Origin: Shewanella algicola
Lineage (GTDB): Bacteria; Pseudomonadota; Gammaproteobacteria; Enterobacterales; Shewanellaceae
Reading direction: 5' to 3'
NCBI RefSeq assembly: GCF_014648035.1
Contig: NZ_BMQI01000038.1
Coordinates: forward strand, 1-48,812
Length of the DNA stretch: 48,812 bases
A program made the position numbers and the translations under genes. Below, in pieces: positions 26,223-35,217 of this stretch. A model generated the notes under the pieces. The model did not search any database. It was not told the DNA's origin and saw nothing but the letters and a program-made list of their open reading frames with translations. How positions within the stretch are numbered: position 1 is the first letter of the stretch; every line of letters begins with the position of its first letter.

Positions 26223-27977
26223 TTAAGAGATTTGTGGATTACCCACAGCACTCGTTGCGCTGTAATTACGCGCATCTAAACTCGTAAAGCTTTTGTCTAA
26301 AATGGTATCAACGTATTGCCAATCACTGCGGACTTCATCAGCAGTAAAAGTCAGCAATAAATAACCACGATCTTTTAAGTTAGCGTATTTCAGGTCACTA
26401 ATTAAGCCCACGATAGCCGCTTCGGTTGCAGGCATCTCAGCATCAGACAAACCTAAGTAATACTCAAGCCCAGGTGACGATACTGAGCTGGTAGCAAATT
26501 CAACACCCACCACGCTACCGTTGGTGTCTGTTAACTCACTTGCCCAAGCATTATGAGTGTCGCCCGCAATCACCACTAAATTATGATTTAACGATTTGGC
26601 GGTCGCGTAAATCACTTCACGCTCGTAGGCGTAACCGTCCCACGCGTCTAAATTGTACGGAATCGATGGTAATTGTAATAATACCATCACCTCTGGGGTC
26701 AACTTGTCTTGATTAGCTTGTAAGTACGCCAGTTGTTCTGCCGTTAATGTGCTGTCCCCAGCTTGTGCTCGCCCTGCCAATTGGGCAATGCCAGCAAGCT
26801 CAGCAAATTGTGGAATACTCATTTGCTGGGTCGCAATGGCGGCTGGCATTAACATTTTACCCATTAACACCTGCTGTCCTAATACCTGCCATTTAGCAGT
26901 AGACTGCAACAAGGTTTGCTGTAACCACAATAGTTGTGTTTGCCCTAATAACGTGCGACTGGTATCGGTGACCGCAGCCAAAAACGCGTCGCTGTTAAAC
27001 GAACCTGTGACAGGGTCAATGTAGTCGCCGTATTCTAATTGCTTGTCGCGAGCCAGCACACGAGTGTCGAGCATATGCAAATCAACCAGATCGCCGAAAT
27101 TAAAACTTCTGTAGATTTCTTCATGATTACCTTCGTTCCAGGGGCGGATTGGCAGCCACTCAAAATAAGCTTGCAGTGCGGCAGCTTTACGCTCATCAAA
27201 ATCCCCCTCATCATCGTTATGATTTTCTGCGCCGTCTTTCCAAGTGTCATTTGCAACTTCGTGATCATCCCACACCGTAATAAAAGGCACTTTAGCATGC
27301 AACTTTTGTAAACTGGCATCGCTTCGGTATTGGCTATAACGAGTACGATAATCAGCCAACAAAAATAGCTCTCCCTCGGGCAAGACTTCACGGCCTAATG
27401 CGGCAGCATTTTCGCTGGCGTATTCTCCGCGAGCGTATTCATATAAGTAGTCACCTAAATGCACCACAGCATCTAAATCATCTCGTTGAGCGGCCATTTC
27501 GTACACATTAAAATAGCCAGCAGGGAAATTAGCACATGACATTACCGCAAGCTTAACCGAGCCAACACTGCCCTGTGGTAAGGTGCGAGTTTGACCTATC
27601 TCAGATACGTTTTCGCCTGCTTTAAAGCGATAAAAATATTGCTGACCCGCGATTAATCCCACCGCATCAATTTTAACGGTATAGTCACGGCTGTCATTAG
27701 TGACGGTTTGGCCATTAGTGACCAAATCAGTAAAGTCACTGTCTGTGGCAACTTCCCATGACACTGTAATATCGCCTTGTGTATCTGGAGTGACACGCGT
27801 CCATAAGATCACAGCATCTGTTGCCGGGTCGCCACTGGCAACACCTTGCAAAAACTGGCCAGAAATAACATCGTCATCATCACTATTACAGCCCATTAAA
27901 CCGTAAGACACCACAACGGCACCGACACCTTTGGCCGACATAGCCAAAAAATCACGACGAGTCACAAACCGTTTCAT
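26223..27977 (-). CDS. phoD: PhoD-type alkaline phosphatase/phosphodiesterase, Tat-exported
   Basis: A 584-aa protein. It releases phosphate from organic phosphates outside the cytoplasm. The twin-arginine signal (FVTRRDFLAMSAKG) ends in GLMGC, so it may be a Tat lipoprotein. A fibronectin-like N-terminal domain (QGVASGDPATDAVILWTRV) is followed by the metallophosphatase domain: VVHLGDYLYEYARG, FITVWDDHEVANDTWKD, VIAGDTHNAWASEL. I chose the ATG at 27977 because AAGGA is well placed; the GTG at 28004 would add nine residues. Three 11-bp phased Pho half-sites lie about 90 bp upstream, so PhoB control is likely. It may work with the Pho-box-led receptor unit 13 kb away. Confidence 0.92.
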   Translation of the reverse strand: MKRFVTRRDFLAMSAKGVGAVVVSYGLMGCNSDDDDVISGQFLQGVASGDPATDAVILWTRVTPDTQGDITVSWEVATDSDFTDLVTNGQTVTNDSRDYTVKIDAVGLIAGQQYFYRFKAGENVSEIGQTRTLPQGSVGSVKLAVMSCANFPAGYFNVYEMAAQRDDLDAVVHLGDYLYEYARGEYASENAAALGREVLPEGELFLLADYRTRYSQYRSDASLQKLHAKVPFITVWDDHEVANDTWKDGAENHNDDEGDFDERKAAALQAYFEWLPIRPWNEGNHEEIYRSFNFGDLVDLHMLDTRVLARDKQLEYGDYIDPVTGSFNSDAFLAAVTDTSRTLLGQTQLLWLQQTLLQSTAKWQVLGQQVLMGKMLMPAAIATQQMSIPQFAELAGIAQLAGRAQAGDSTLTAEQLAYLQANQDKLTPEVMVLLQLPSIPYNLDAWDGYAYEREVIYATAKSLNHNLVVIAGDTHNAWASELTDTNGSVVGVEFATSSVSSPGLEYYLGLSDAEMPATEAAIVGLISDLKYANLKDRGYLLLTFTADEVRSDWQYVDTILDKSFTSLDARNYSATSAVGNPQIS

Positions 27978-28064
27978 AAATATATCCTTATTTTTATTGT
28001 TCACATGCGGCCATGCTTGCCACAGCCTAAGAGGTTTAATGGTTGGCTATTTTGAAAGTGAACC

Positions 28065-28097
28065 ATGACATAACAGTGACAGAAGCATGACAAACTT
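28065..28097 (-). promoter_or_regulatory. Pho box (three phased half-sites) upstream of phoD
   Basis: On the plus strand, ATGACAT (28065), GTGACAG (28076) and ATGACAA (28087) are spaced exactly 11 bp apart. On the minus strand they read TTGTCAT, CTGTCAC and ATGTCAT toward phoD, matching the PhoB consensus. Confidence 0.85.
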
Positions 28098-28158
28098 GTC
28101 TCAATAACAAACCAATATAAGGCTAGACCATATAATTGCTCACAACGTATTAAATTAA

Positions 28159-28226
28159 ATTGCGCGCAATGTAGTTGCAAATTAATTCCAGTCTGGTTAT
28201 AGTTAACACAATTAGATTGTGCACAA
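28159..28226 (+). promoter_or_regulatory. Two palindromes upstream of ohr, candidate OhrR-type operators
   Basis: ATTGCGCGCAAT (28159-28170) and TTGTGCACAA (28217-28226) are perfect palindromes in very AT-rich DNA 50-117 bp before the ohr start. AT-rich palindromes of this kind are typical of MarR/OhrR operators. No ohrR gene is adjacent. Confidence 0.5.
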
Positions 28227-28275
28227 CTTAAATTATACATAACTTAAATTAACTTATTTTTATACGAGGTTTATT

Positions 28276-28698
28276 ATGTCAACTTTATACACTACTTCAG
28301 CAACAGCATTAGCCGGCCGTAATGGTCAAGTTTCTACCGACGACAAAAAAGTCGAGTTACAATTAAGCTACCCAAAAGAAATGGGCGGCAGCGGCGAGTT
28401 TACTAACCCAGAACAATTATTTGCAGCAGGTTATGCCGCATGTTTTTCTAACGCAATTTTACACGTTGCTAGCCAAGGCAAAGTGGCTATCAAAGCGGCA
28501 CCAACCACAGCAACAGTAGGCATTGGTCCAAACGACAATGGCGGATTTGCACTTACAGTCGCCCTTGCTGTTAAACTTGATTTAGACCAGGAAGCAGCAG
28601 AAAAACTGGTTAAAACCGCACACCAAGTTTGCCCATATTCAAATGCAGTACGTGGCAACATTGATGTGAGATTAACCGTTAATGGCCAAGCGATTTAA
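28276..28698 (+). CDS. ohr: Organic hydroperoxide resistance protein Ohr (OsmC family)
   Basis: A 140-aa thiol peroxidase that reduces organic and lipid hydroperoxides. The two catalytic cysteines are C56 (AACFSNA) and C119 (HQVCPYSNAVRGN). The start LYTTSATALAGRNGQV is typical for Ohr and distinguishes it from OsmC. The start codon follows GAGG at reasonable spacing. It stands alone, divergent from phoD, with palindromes in the shared region; its regulator must be elsewhere. Confidence 0.95.
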   Translation: MSTLYTTSATALAGRNGQVSTDDKKVELQLSYPKEMGGSGEFTNPEQLFAAGYAACFSNAILHVASQGKVAIKAAPTTATVGIGPNDNGGFALTVALAVKLDLDQEAAEKLVKTAHQVCPYSNAVRGNIDVRLTVNGQAI

Positions 28699-28734
28699 CG
28701 CAAAAAATTACTGCGTAAGGTGTGTTTAGCCAAA

Positions 28735-28760
28735 AAAACCAAGACGCGAGTCTTGGTTTT
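28735..28760. terminator. Bidirectional terminator after ohr
   Basis: An 11-bp stem AAAACCAAGAC/GTCTTGGTTTT with loop GCGA. A-rich on one side and T-rich on the other, it serves both ohr and the convergent luciferase-like gene. Confidence 0.88.
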
Positions 28761-28788
28761 TTGTTGTTGGATACCTAGAGAGTTGTAA

Positions 28789-29799
28789 CTACGCCTTAAT
28801 ACTCATTAAAATATCGAGTGCACGCAAGCGGTGCTCGTTGCTGTATAAATCGTTAGTAAACATCACTTCATCTACGCCAAGCTGCTCAACAAACACTTCT
28901 AAACGATGTTTAATGGTCGCAGGGCCGCCGCAAATAGATAAACTCAAAAAACTATCGACATAACTTTTTTCTTGCTCGCTCCACAACCCATCCATGCTGT
29001 CGATGGGCGGTTTAAGCCACATTTCCTGGCCGCGAATAAGCGCTAAAATACGTTGTTTTGATGTGGTGCTTAGGAACTGCGCTTCGGCATCGGTAGGCGC
29101 TGCCACTAACGGTAACCCAACCATCACATAAGGTTTAGCGAGCACTGCCGACGGGACAAATTCACGGCGATATAAGGCAATGGCTTCTGATAAAAATCGT
29201 GGCGCAAAATGGCCCGCAAACACGTACGGCAAACCACGTTGCGCCGCGAGTTGCGCACTGAACAAACTTGAACCCAATAACCAAATCGGTACATTGGTAT
29301 TCTCGCCCGGAATTGCCCTTACCGCTTTAGCTTGCCCGCTTTGGCGCGCTTCACGTGGGCCGAGTAATGATTGCAGCTCACTGACCTCATCGGGGAAATG
29401 CTCTGCCCGTTGGGTATCGCGATTAAGCGCTAAGCTGGTTACCGGATCGCTGCCCGGCGCTCGGCCTAGGCCCAAATCAATCCGACCTGGATACAAACTG
29501 GCTAAAGTGCCAAATTGCTCTGCCACCACCAGCGGTGCATGATTAGGCAGCATAATGCCACCAGCACCCACTCTAATGCGCTCAGTACCACCTGCAATAT
29601 AACCAATCAAAATTGATGTTGCCGAGCAAATAATCCCCGGCATATTGTGGTGCTCTGCTAACCAAAACCGATTCACCCCCAAACGCTCAGCATGCTGGGC
29701 GTACGCTAAACTGTCTTTAAGGGTATCGGTGATGGTCGAGTCTTCGCGCATTGGCGCAAGTTCAAGTAACGAAAAAGGAATATCTGCCAATATTGACAT
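28789..29799 (-). CDS. Luciferase-like (LLM) flavin-dependent oxidoreductase, YhbW-type
   Basis: A ~336-aa member of the bacterial luciferase-like monooxygenase family, expected to use FMNH2 and oxygen; the substrate is unknown. Motifs: [63 protein letters not shown] (quoted in part), APGSDP and YVFAGHFAP. The ATG at 29799 has GGAG 5 bases upstream; an ATG at 29802 is also possible. It is followed by the shared terminator with ohr. Confidence 0.9.
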   Translation of the reverse strand: MSILADIPFSLLELAPMREDSTITDTLKDSLAYAQHAERLGVNRFWLAEHHNMPGIICSATSILIGYIAGGTERIRVGAGGIMLPNHAPLVVAEQFGTLASLYPGRIDLGLGRAPGSDPVTSLALNRDTQRAEHFPDEVSELQSLLGPREARQSGQAKAVRAIPGENTNVPIWLLGSSLFSAQLAAQRGLPYVFAGHFAPRFLSEAIALYRREFVPSAVLAKPYVMVGLPLVAAPTDAEAQFLSTTSKQRILALIRGQEMWLKPPIDSMDGLWSEQEKSYVDSFLSLSICGGPATIKHRLEVFVEQLGVDEVMFTNDLYSNEHRLRALDILMSIKA

Positions 29800-29833
29800 C
29801 ATGGCTCCTTATTTGAGGAATGAAAAAATTAGC

Positions 29834-30358
29834 CTAAAAGGCTTGTAGCATCTCGGGAGTGAATTCGTCGGTATTTATCGTATACCCTGCAGCTTCAATC
29901 GCTTGCTGTAGTTTATCGAGCTCATTATTGACGTTAGACATGGTTAAGGTGTTGTTATCTAACTCGTAAACTATCGCCAAACTTTGATAATAAAAGCTCA
30001 ATATCACCAAAGCATCACGGTTATTGTCTTTAGCCGCTTGTTGCACCGCTTTGAGTTTACGGAAAATTTTGTTTTGCAACTGTTTGAGTTGCCACACGTA
30101 ATACACTTCATAAAACTTGGGTTTTTCGCGTAAATTGCGGATCAATAAACTGCAAACCATTAAGGCTAAAATGACACCGGTAAAGTTAAGATGAAAATTC
30201 CCCGTTGACTCGGCACCAGGTAGTGGCTTAACCCCAAAGAAATAAATCATTAACTGACCGAACACCAACGACAATATGGCCAGTATCACCACTAAACCAA
30301 TCTGCACCTGATTGTTTACCGACCGGTACTGGTTTTTATCTATTTTAACTAACTTCAT
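29834..30358 (-). CDS. DUF3087 family membrane protein
   Basis: A 174-aa protein. Two membrane helices (about residues 19-42, IGLVVILAILSLVFGQLMIY, and 57-76, LNFTGVILALMVCSLLI) are followed by a soluble helical tail that begins KPKFYEVYYVWQLKQLQNKI and contains ALVILSFYYQSLAIVYELDN. This is the DUF3087 pattern. I chose the ATG at 30358 as the conserved MKLV start; a GTG at 30379 would add seven residues. It lies 31 bp after the LLM gene start on the same strand. Confidence 0.75.
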   Translation of the reverse strand: MKLVKIDKNQYRSVNNQVQIGLVVILAILSLVFGQLMIYFFGVKPLPGAESTGNFHLNFTGVILALMVCSLLIRNLREKPKFYEVYYVWQLKQLQNKIFRKLKAVQQAAKDNNRDALVILSFYYQSLAIVYELDNNTLTMSNVNNELDKLQQAIEAAGYTINTDEFTPEMLQAF

Positions 30359-30460
30359 TTTGCTACTCGCACATTTCACACTACAGAATTATGCATAGCT
30401 TAACGCGCACCAATGTGAGAACAAAAGAGTAAATCGCTTTATATCAGAATAAAAAGACAC

Positions 30461-30492
30461 AAGCCCTTAAATCATCAATAATTTAAGGGCTT
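30461..30492 (-). terminator. Terminator downstream of the SDR gene
   Basis: A 12-bp perfect stem AAGCCCTTAAAT/ATTTAAGGGCTT with an 8-base loop, followed on the minus strand by GTGTCTTTTTATTC. Confidence 0.82.
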
Positions 30493-30537
30493 AAAATGAT
30501 CCTACCAATCGACTTGTCACCCGATTAAGGGTTTAGC

Positions 30538-31305
30538 TTAATTACGACCTGCCATTACGCCGCCATCAACATCCCAAATTGCGCCAGTCACCCAGCCCGC
30601 TTGTGGAGACAATAAAAACGTGACACTGTTTGCAACATCAACAGGCGTACCAATGCGGCCAATAGGGTGGAACGCATTAAAGCCTGCCAATGCGGTTTCG
30701 ACTTCTTTAGGCTCAATAAAGGCTTCATAAATTGGGGTAATCACTACCGCTGGCGACACGGCATTGACGCGGATATTATGCTCTGCTAATTCCATCGCCA
30801 TATGCTGAGTCAATGCATGTAAACCGGCTTTTGCCATAGAGTAAGCACTCGACGGAGTCGCTTTAATGGCTTGTTTGCCCCACATAGAACCAATATTAAC
30901 AATACTACCACCGCCATGCTTAATCATGTTTCTGGCGACGGCTTGCGAAATCACAAACATCGCTTTGTTAAGCTCCATGTAAATGTCGTAATCACTCAAT
31001 TGATGTTCTAAAAATGGCTTAGGATTAAAATAACCTGCCGCATTCACTAAATGATCAATACTGCTATCCATTGCATCAATCATCTTAACCACACGTTGCA
31101 GATCTTGCGCATTGTACAAGTTTGCTTGAACACCACTCACACTGCCAACTGCTGATAACTGCTCAACGGCAGCGTCGAGCTTTTGCGCATTGTTACCCAC
31201 GATAATGGTAGCAACACCTTGAGTGATTAATTGCTTAGCAGTTTCAAAACCAATACCACTGCTGCCACCAATAATTAATGCCGTTTTTGGGGTTAAAGTT
31301 GCCAT
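30538..31305 (-). CDS. Short-chain dehydrogenase/reductase (SDR)
   Basis: A 255-aa NAD(P)-dependent oxidoreductase. Cofactor motif [15 protein letters not shown] near the N-terminus, NAAG motif in LVNAAGYF, catalytic Ser in IVNIGSMWG, and Tyr/Lys in [17 protein letters not shown]; the C-terminus ends [15 protein letters not shown]. The substrate is unknown. AGGTG precedes the ATG. It is divergent from an HxlR regulator, which is probably its controller. Confidence 0.92.
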   Translation of the reverse strand: MATLTPKTALIIGGSSGIGFETAKQLITQGVATIIVGNNAQKLDAAVEQLSAVGSVSGVQANLYNAQDLQRVVKMIDAMDSSIDHLVNAAGYFNPKPFLEHQLSDYDIYMELNKAMFVISQAVARNMIKHGGGSIVNIGSMWGKQAIKATPSSAYSMAKAGLHALTQHMAMELAEHNIRVNAVSPAVVITPIYEAFIEPKEVETALAGFNAFHPIGRIGTPVDVANSVTFLLSPQAGWVTGAIWDVDGGVMAGRN

Positions 31306-31368
31306 TTGTTCACACCTAAGTTACGAATAAGTGTGATAAGCTTATTGATAAACTATCCAGTTGAATAG

Positions 31369-31404
31369 TAAGTACAATTTAGTTCCATAGGTACTTTTAG
31401 GTAC
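31369..31404. promoter_or_regulatory. GTAC-containing repeats between SDR and HxlR genes
   Basis: TAAGTAC (31369), TAGGTAC (31388) and TAGGTAC (31398) are present. AAGTAC (31370-31375) and GTACTT (31391-31396) form a perfect 6-bp inverted repeat. They lie just before the HxlR start, a likely autoregulatory operator region. Confidence 0.5.
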
Positions 31405-31410
31405 ATATTG

Positions 31411-31746
31411 ATGAATACAAAAGAAAAAATATTTCCACGTAAAACTGCACCCGAAAAATCGGCCCGTATGGTCGAAACGATTTACGGCTGTAAATGGTCG
31501 TTAACTGTGTATCAGCTGCTCGCCAATAATATTAATCGACCCGGTGAGATGGTGAAATCGGTTGATGGGCTCAGCACTAAAGTGCTCAATCAATGTCTGA
31601 AGAAAAACCTCGAATTTGGGATTTTAAATAAGATTAATTATCCCGAAATTCCGCCACGGGTAGAGTATGAGGTGACAGAGTTTGGCCAAAAATTTATGCG
31701 GATTTTAGACGACATTGAAAAGCTGCAAAATGAAATTGATGCTTAA
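31411..31746 (+). CDS. HxlR-family winged-helix regulator
   Basis: A 111-aa protein with the HxlR core: IYGCKWSLTVYQLL, NRPGEMVKSVDGLSTKVLNQ, LKKNLEFGIL and PRVEYEVTEFGQKF. These regulators often sense electrophiles or redox stress through a cysteine; here there are C27 (GCKW) and C63 (NQCLKK). Divergent from the SDR gene, 105 bp apart. The ATG at 31411 is preferred over the TTG at 31408. Confidence 0.88.
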   Translation: MNTKEKIFPRKTAPEKSARMVETIYGCKWSLTVYQLLANNINRPGEMVKSVDGLSTKVLNQCLKKNLEFGILNKINYPEIPPRVEYEVTEFGQKFMRILDDIEKLQNEIDA

Positions 31747-31759
31747 CCCGCAGGCTAAC

Positions 31760-32020
31760 ACCATTCCGAATTAATAAGTGACCACTCAGAATGCATCCAG
31801 CGGTTTTTGATTAAGGCGTCGCTATGTAGTCATGGTTGTTCCCTTTCAAATAGCGAGAACGCAAAGCAAAATCCGCTGGGGCATTCCTTTCAGGCGAGTT
31901 TTAAAAGGGCTTACACTGCGTTGCATAACTTCGAAAGAGAACAACTATTCATTCAGTCATTCGCCTTGTTTAAGCCCTTTTAAATTCTCGCTGAGAGATC
32001 ACTTACTAACGCGCAATGGT
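31760..32020. mobile_element. MITE-like foldback element, 261 bp, non-coding
   Basis: The imperfect terminal repeats start ACCATT...TTAaTAAGTGA on the left, and the complement of TCACTTAcTAA...AATGGT ends on the right. Inside are three nested inverted pairs: CCAGCGG/CCGCTGG, GTTGTTCCCTTTC/GAAAGAGAACAAC and TTTTAAAAGGGCTTA/TTTAAGCCCTTTTAAA. It fills the gap between the HxlR and beta-CASP genes. I recall very similar repeats in Shewanella genomes. The 75-codon open frame inside it is not a gene. Confidence 0.75.
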
Positions 32021-32059
32021 ATAAGCATCCATTATCTCTATCTCATTTTAAACTTGTGA

Positions 32060-33511
32060 TTATTCACTGGCGGCATTAAGCCAAACAAACTCTGGTAATG
32101 CGGTTAAATCTAAACAATCGCTCCACTTAGCAATAGCACTACTTTTGGGTTGAGTAGCCTCATCTTGATTAAGCGCTTCCATTAACACTTTTTGTGACTC
32201 GGGCTCACCATGCACTAAAATAATGGCAGGTGAATCCTCAAAATGATGATACCAACGTAACAGCTCAGCCTGGTCGGCATGGGCAGACAAACCGCCTACG
32301 GTGTGAATACTCGCAGCTACTTTGACACTTTGGCCATGAATGGTCAGCTCTTCTGCGCCATCCACCAATAAGCGCCCTGGAGTGCCTAACGCTTGATAAC
32401 CACAAATAATAATGTTGGCTTCTTTACGCCATAAATTATGCACAAAATGGTTACGAATTCGGCCACCATTACACATGCCGCTACCCGCAATCACAATTAA
32501 CCCTTCGTGAATGTCGTTAAGCTCTATCGACTCTTCTGTGCTGCTTACAAACTCAGCACACGATAGTAATGGATGCTTGCCGGGCGACATCCGGGTAAAG
32601 CGCTTAAAGTCATCGTCCAGTATGGGGTAATTGTTGACGTAAACCTGTGTAGCTTTAATGGCCATTGGGCTGTCTAAACAAATACGCCACCTCGATAAGT
32701 CCCACTCTTTGGCATACAAATGGAACAAATACAGTAACTCTTGTGCACGACCCACTGAAAAAGCTGGGATTAAAATATTGCCTCGACTTTGGTTAATGGT
32801 CGCTTTAAATATCGATTTAAGCTCCACCAGCGTTTCATGCCAGCTGCGGTGTAAACGGTTACCATAGGTGCTTTCCATTAGCACTAAATCGGCTTTATCG
32901 ATAAAGGTTGGGTCATCTAAAATAGGCATACCTGCACGGCCTAAGTCACCGCTAAAGACCAATTTTTTCTGTTCAGGCTGCTGCCCTAGCCACAACTCAA
33001 CTATCGCAGAACCGAGAATATGCCCGGCATCCGACAAACGGATTTCAATTGAATCGGCAATTTGAACGCGTTGGTCATAATCAACTACCACAAACTGAGC
33101 CATGACCTGATTTACCTCTTCTTCGGTAAATAATGGTTCGAGTGCTTCTAAATCATGTTTAGCCCGCTTTTTGTTTTTTCTGTCGGTGTCTCGCTCCTGC
33201 AACATCGCAGCGTCACGCAGCATGATGCTACACAGCTGTGCGGTTGCACGTTGGGTGTAAATAGGGCCAGTAAATCCTTGCTTTACGAGGTAAGGTAATC
33301 GACCAGAATGGTCAATGTGGGCATGGCTTAATACGACGGCATGGATCTGTTCTGCTTGGAAAGGAAAAGGATCATGATTGCGCAACTCATCGGCTTTGCC
33401 ACCTTGAATTAATCCACAATCTAATAGTACCTGCCTGCCATCAATGGTGAGTAAATGGCATGAACCAGTAACCTCTTCTGTCGCTCCGAAAAACTGTAAA
33501 GTCATTTGCAT
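32060..33511 (-). CDS. Metallo-beta-lactamase/beta-CASP hydrolase (RNA-specificity domain)
   Basis: A 483-aa protein of the CPSF73/YsiG-like group, probably an RNA-processing nuclease. Motif SHAHIDHSG at residues 62-70 binds zinc; DAGHILGSAIVELW and FSGDLGR follow; the beta-CASP insert has LMESTYGNRLH, IPAFSVGRAQELLY and IAGSGMCNGGRIRNH; the C-terminal histidines are in GGLSAHADQ and ILVHGEPESQ. I chose the ATG at 33511 because AAAGGTGA precedes it and the family starts at MTLQFFGA. A physiological target is not established for such proteins in gammaproteobacteria. Confidence 0.9.
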   Translation of the reverse strand: MQMTLQFFGATEEVTGSCHLLTIDGRQVLLDCGLIQGGKADELRNHDPFPFQAEQIHAVVLSHAHIDHSGRLPYLVKQGFTGPIYTQRATAQLCSIMLRDAAMLQERDTDRKNKKRAKHDLEALEPLFTEEEVNQVMAQFVVVDYDQRVQIADSIEIRLSDAGHILGSAIVELWLGQQPEQKKLVFSGDLGRAGMPILDDPTFIDKADLVLMESTYGNRLHRSWHETLVELKSIFKATINQSRGNILIPAFSVGRAQELLYLFHLYAKEWDLSRWRICLDSPMAIKATQVYVNNYPILDDDFKRFTRMSPGKHPLLSCAEFVSSTEESIELNDIHEGLIVIAGSGMCNGGRIRNHFVHNLWRKEANIIICGYQALGTPGRLLVDGAEELTIHGQSVKVAASIHTVGGLSAHADQAELLRWYHHFEDSPAIILVHGEPESQKVLMEALNQDEATQPKSSAIAKWSDCLDLTALPEFVWLNAASE

Positions 33512-33866
33512 AAAATCACCTTTAACGTATTGAGCTATAAAGTAAGCGTATGCCATTTTCAGAATAAAATAGCGATCCACATCAAATAAACATTCAAAAA
33601 AGCGTCTTTATCTCAATAAGCAGATAAAAATTCACATTTAATGCATACATAACCACAAATTAACATTTACCCACACATGTTAACCGTCTGTTAACAGTGT
33701 TTTTTTATAAGTCATTGATGAATGCATTTTTTGAACAATATCGCCTTTTTTTAGCATATTTCACTATGTGATTTGACAATGTATTTGCTACTCTCCATCG
33801 CCTCAATGGACAGATGTATTAATGGACTAAACAGTGCTTACTCAAACAACAAGACAAGAGATGAAA
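33512..33866 (+). other. AT-rich upstream region of the porin gene
   Basis: No gene. Two GTTAAC palindromes at 33679-33684 and 33690-33695 are exactly 11 bp apart (one helical turn), a possible regulator site. TTGACA occurs 90 bases upstream of the porin start but lacks a clear -10 at the normal distance. Confidence 0.4.
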
Positions 33867-35075
33867 ATGAACAAGACTTTAGTTGCAGCATTGGTTTTAA
33901 CATTACTAATTGCACCTTCGGTTTCAGCCACCGAAATTTTTAAAGATGATGTGAACGCCGTTCAAATTGGTGGTTTTGTTGATGCTCGTGTGATCAACAC
34001 TCAAGGCGAAACTGAAGTCGTTAACGGTGCTTCACGCATTAATTTTGGCTTTGAGCGTCAGCTACAAGATGGCTGGAAAGCGTATGCAAAATTAGAGTGG
34101 GGGGTTAACCCAGTTGGTAGTACTGACATTGTTTACAACAATCGTTTTGAATCAATTCAAGATGAGTTTTTTTATAACCGCCTAGGTTATGCCGGTCTGT
34201 CACATGACACCTACGGTAGCCTCACGATTGGCAAGCAATGGGGTGCTTGGTATGACGTGGTATATGGCACAAACTACGGTTTTGTATGGGACGGTAACAC
34301 TGCAGGTGTTTACACTTATAACAAAGATGATGGCGCTGTAAACGGTGTGGGTCGTGGTGACAAAACCGTGCAATACCGTAACAGTTTTGGCGATGTGAGC
34401 TTTGCAGTACAAGTGCAGTTAAAAAACAGCGAGTTTTATACCTGTGACTATGAAGATATCACCCAGGATGCTTGTGTAACGTTATGGGAGTCTGGTTCAG
34501 TAGAAGCGCAGCAAGTTGAATACAACTATACCTACGGCGGCGCAGTAACCTACCAGGCCACAGACAAATTAGTATTAACCGCAGGTCTGAACCGCGGCGA
34601 ATTTGATGTGACCTTTGGTAACGGTAACACCTCAACGGCTGAAGACATTATTTACGGTGTGGGGGTTACCTGGGGTAACTTCGACCAATTCGGTTTTTAT
34701 GGTTCGGCAAACATTAACGGCAACGAAAACCACGACACAGATAATATTGGCCGTTTAATTGATAAAGCTGTGGGTGTTGAATCATTGTTTTCATACATGT
34801 TTGAAAACAAAATCCGTACCTTTGTGTCTTACAACATCTTAGATGCTGGCGATGACTATGTGATTCAACCTAACTATAACGCCGATCCTAACGATGTGTT
34901 CAAACGTCAGTTTGTGGTAATGGGTTTACATTATGTATTTAACCCAGAAACTGTCGTGTATTTAGAAGCGCGTCGCGATTACAGCGATTTCACCAGCGCC
35001 GATAAAGATCAGCAAGCCAGAATGGAACTGTCTGAAGACGACGGCGTAGCGATTGGTATCCGCTATACACTTTAA
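33867..35075 (+). CDS. Outer-membrane porin, Gram-negative trimeric type
   Basis: A 402-aa protein. Signal peptide MNKTLVAALVLTLLIAPSVSA, then a beta-barrel beginning VQIGGFVDARVINTQG and ending in RYTL, with the porin features RLGYAGLSHDTYGSLTIGKQ (aromatic-rich strands), YNYTYGGAVTYQ and MGLHYVFNPETVVYLEAR. Selectivity is unknown. I chose the ATG at 33867 because AAGAG is well spaced; an ATG at 33861 and a GTG at 33834 are alternatives. A strong terminator follows. Confidence 0.88.
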   Translation: MNKTLVAALVLTLLIAPSVSATEIFKDDVNAVQIGGFVDARVINTQGETEVVNGASRINFGFERQLQDGWKAYAKLEWGVNPVGSTDIVYNNRFESIQDEFFYNRLGYAGLSHDTYGSLTIGKQWGAWYDVVYGTNYGFVWDGNTAGVYTYNKDDGAVNGVGRGDKTVQYRNSFGDVSFAVQVQLKNSEFYTCDYEDITQDACVTLWESGSVEAQQVEYNYTYGGAVTYQATDKLVLTAGLNRGEFDVTFGNGNTSTAEDIIYGVGVTWGNFDQFGFYGSANINGNENHDTDNIGRLIDKAVGVESLFSYMFENKIRTFVSYNILDAGDDYVIQPNYNADPNDVFKRQFVVMGLHYVFNPETVVYLEARRDYSDFTSADKDQQARMELSEDDGVAIGIRYTL

Positions 35076-35130
35076 TGTGGCGTGATCTTAAGTCGTACTG
35101 TTTAACAGATATAAGTACTAATCAAAAAAA

Positions 35131-35152
35131 GGTTCGACAGTAATGTCGAACC
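35131..35152 (+). terminator. Rho-independent terminator after the porin
   Basis: A 9-bp perfect stem GGTTCGACA/TGTCGAACC with loop GTAA. It is flanked by seven A's and followed by TTTTTT, so it could work in both directions. Confidence 0.92.
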
Positions 35153-35217
35153 TTTTTTATTGGGCGAGTAGCAATCCCTTAGGTAATTATGTCTTAAGCG
35201 ACTAAAGCAATCGCCAC

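Noticed and set aside
31832..32059. 75-codon frame in the foldback element
   Set aside because: Contained in nested inverted repeats; composition and position argue against a protein.
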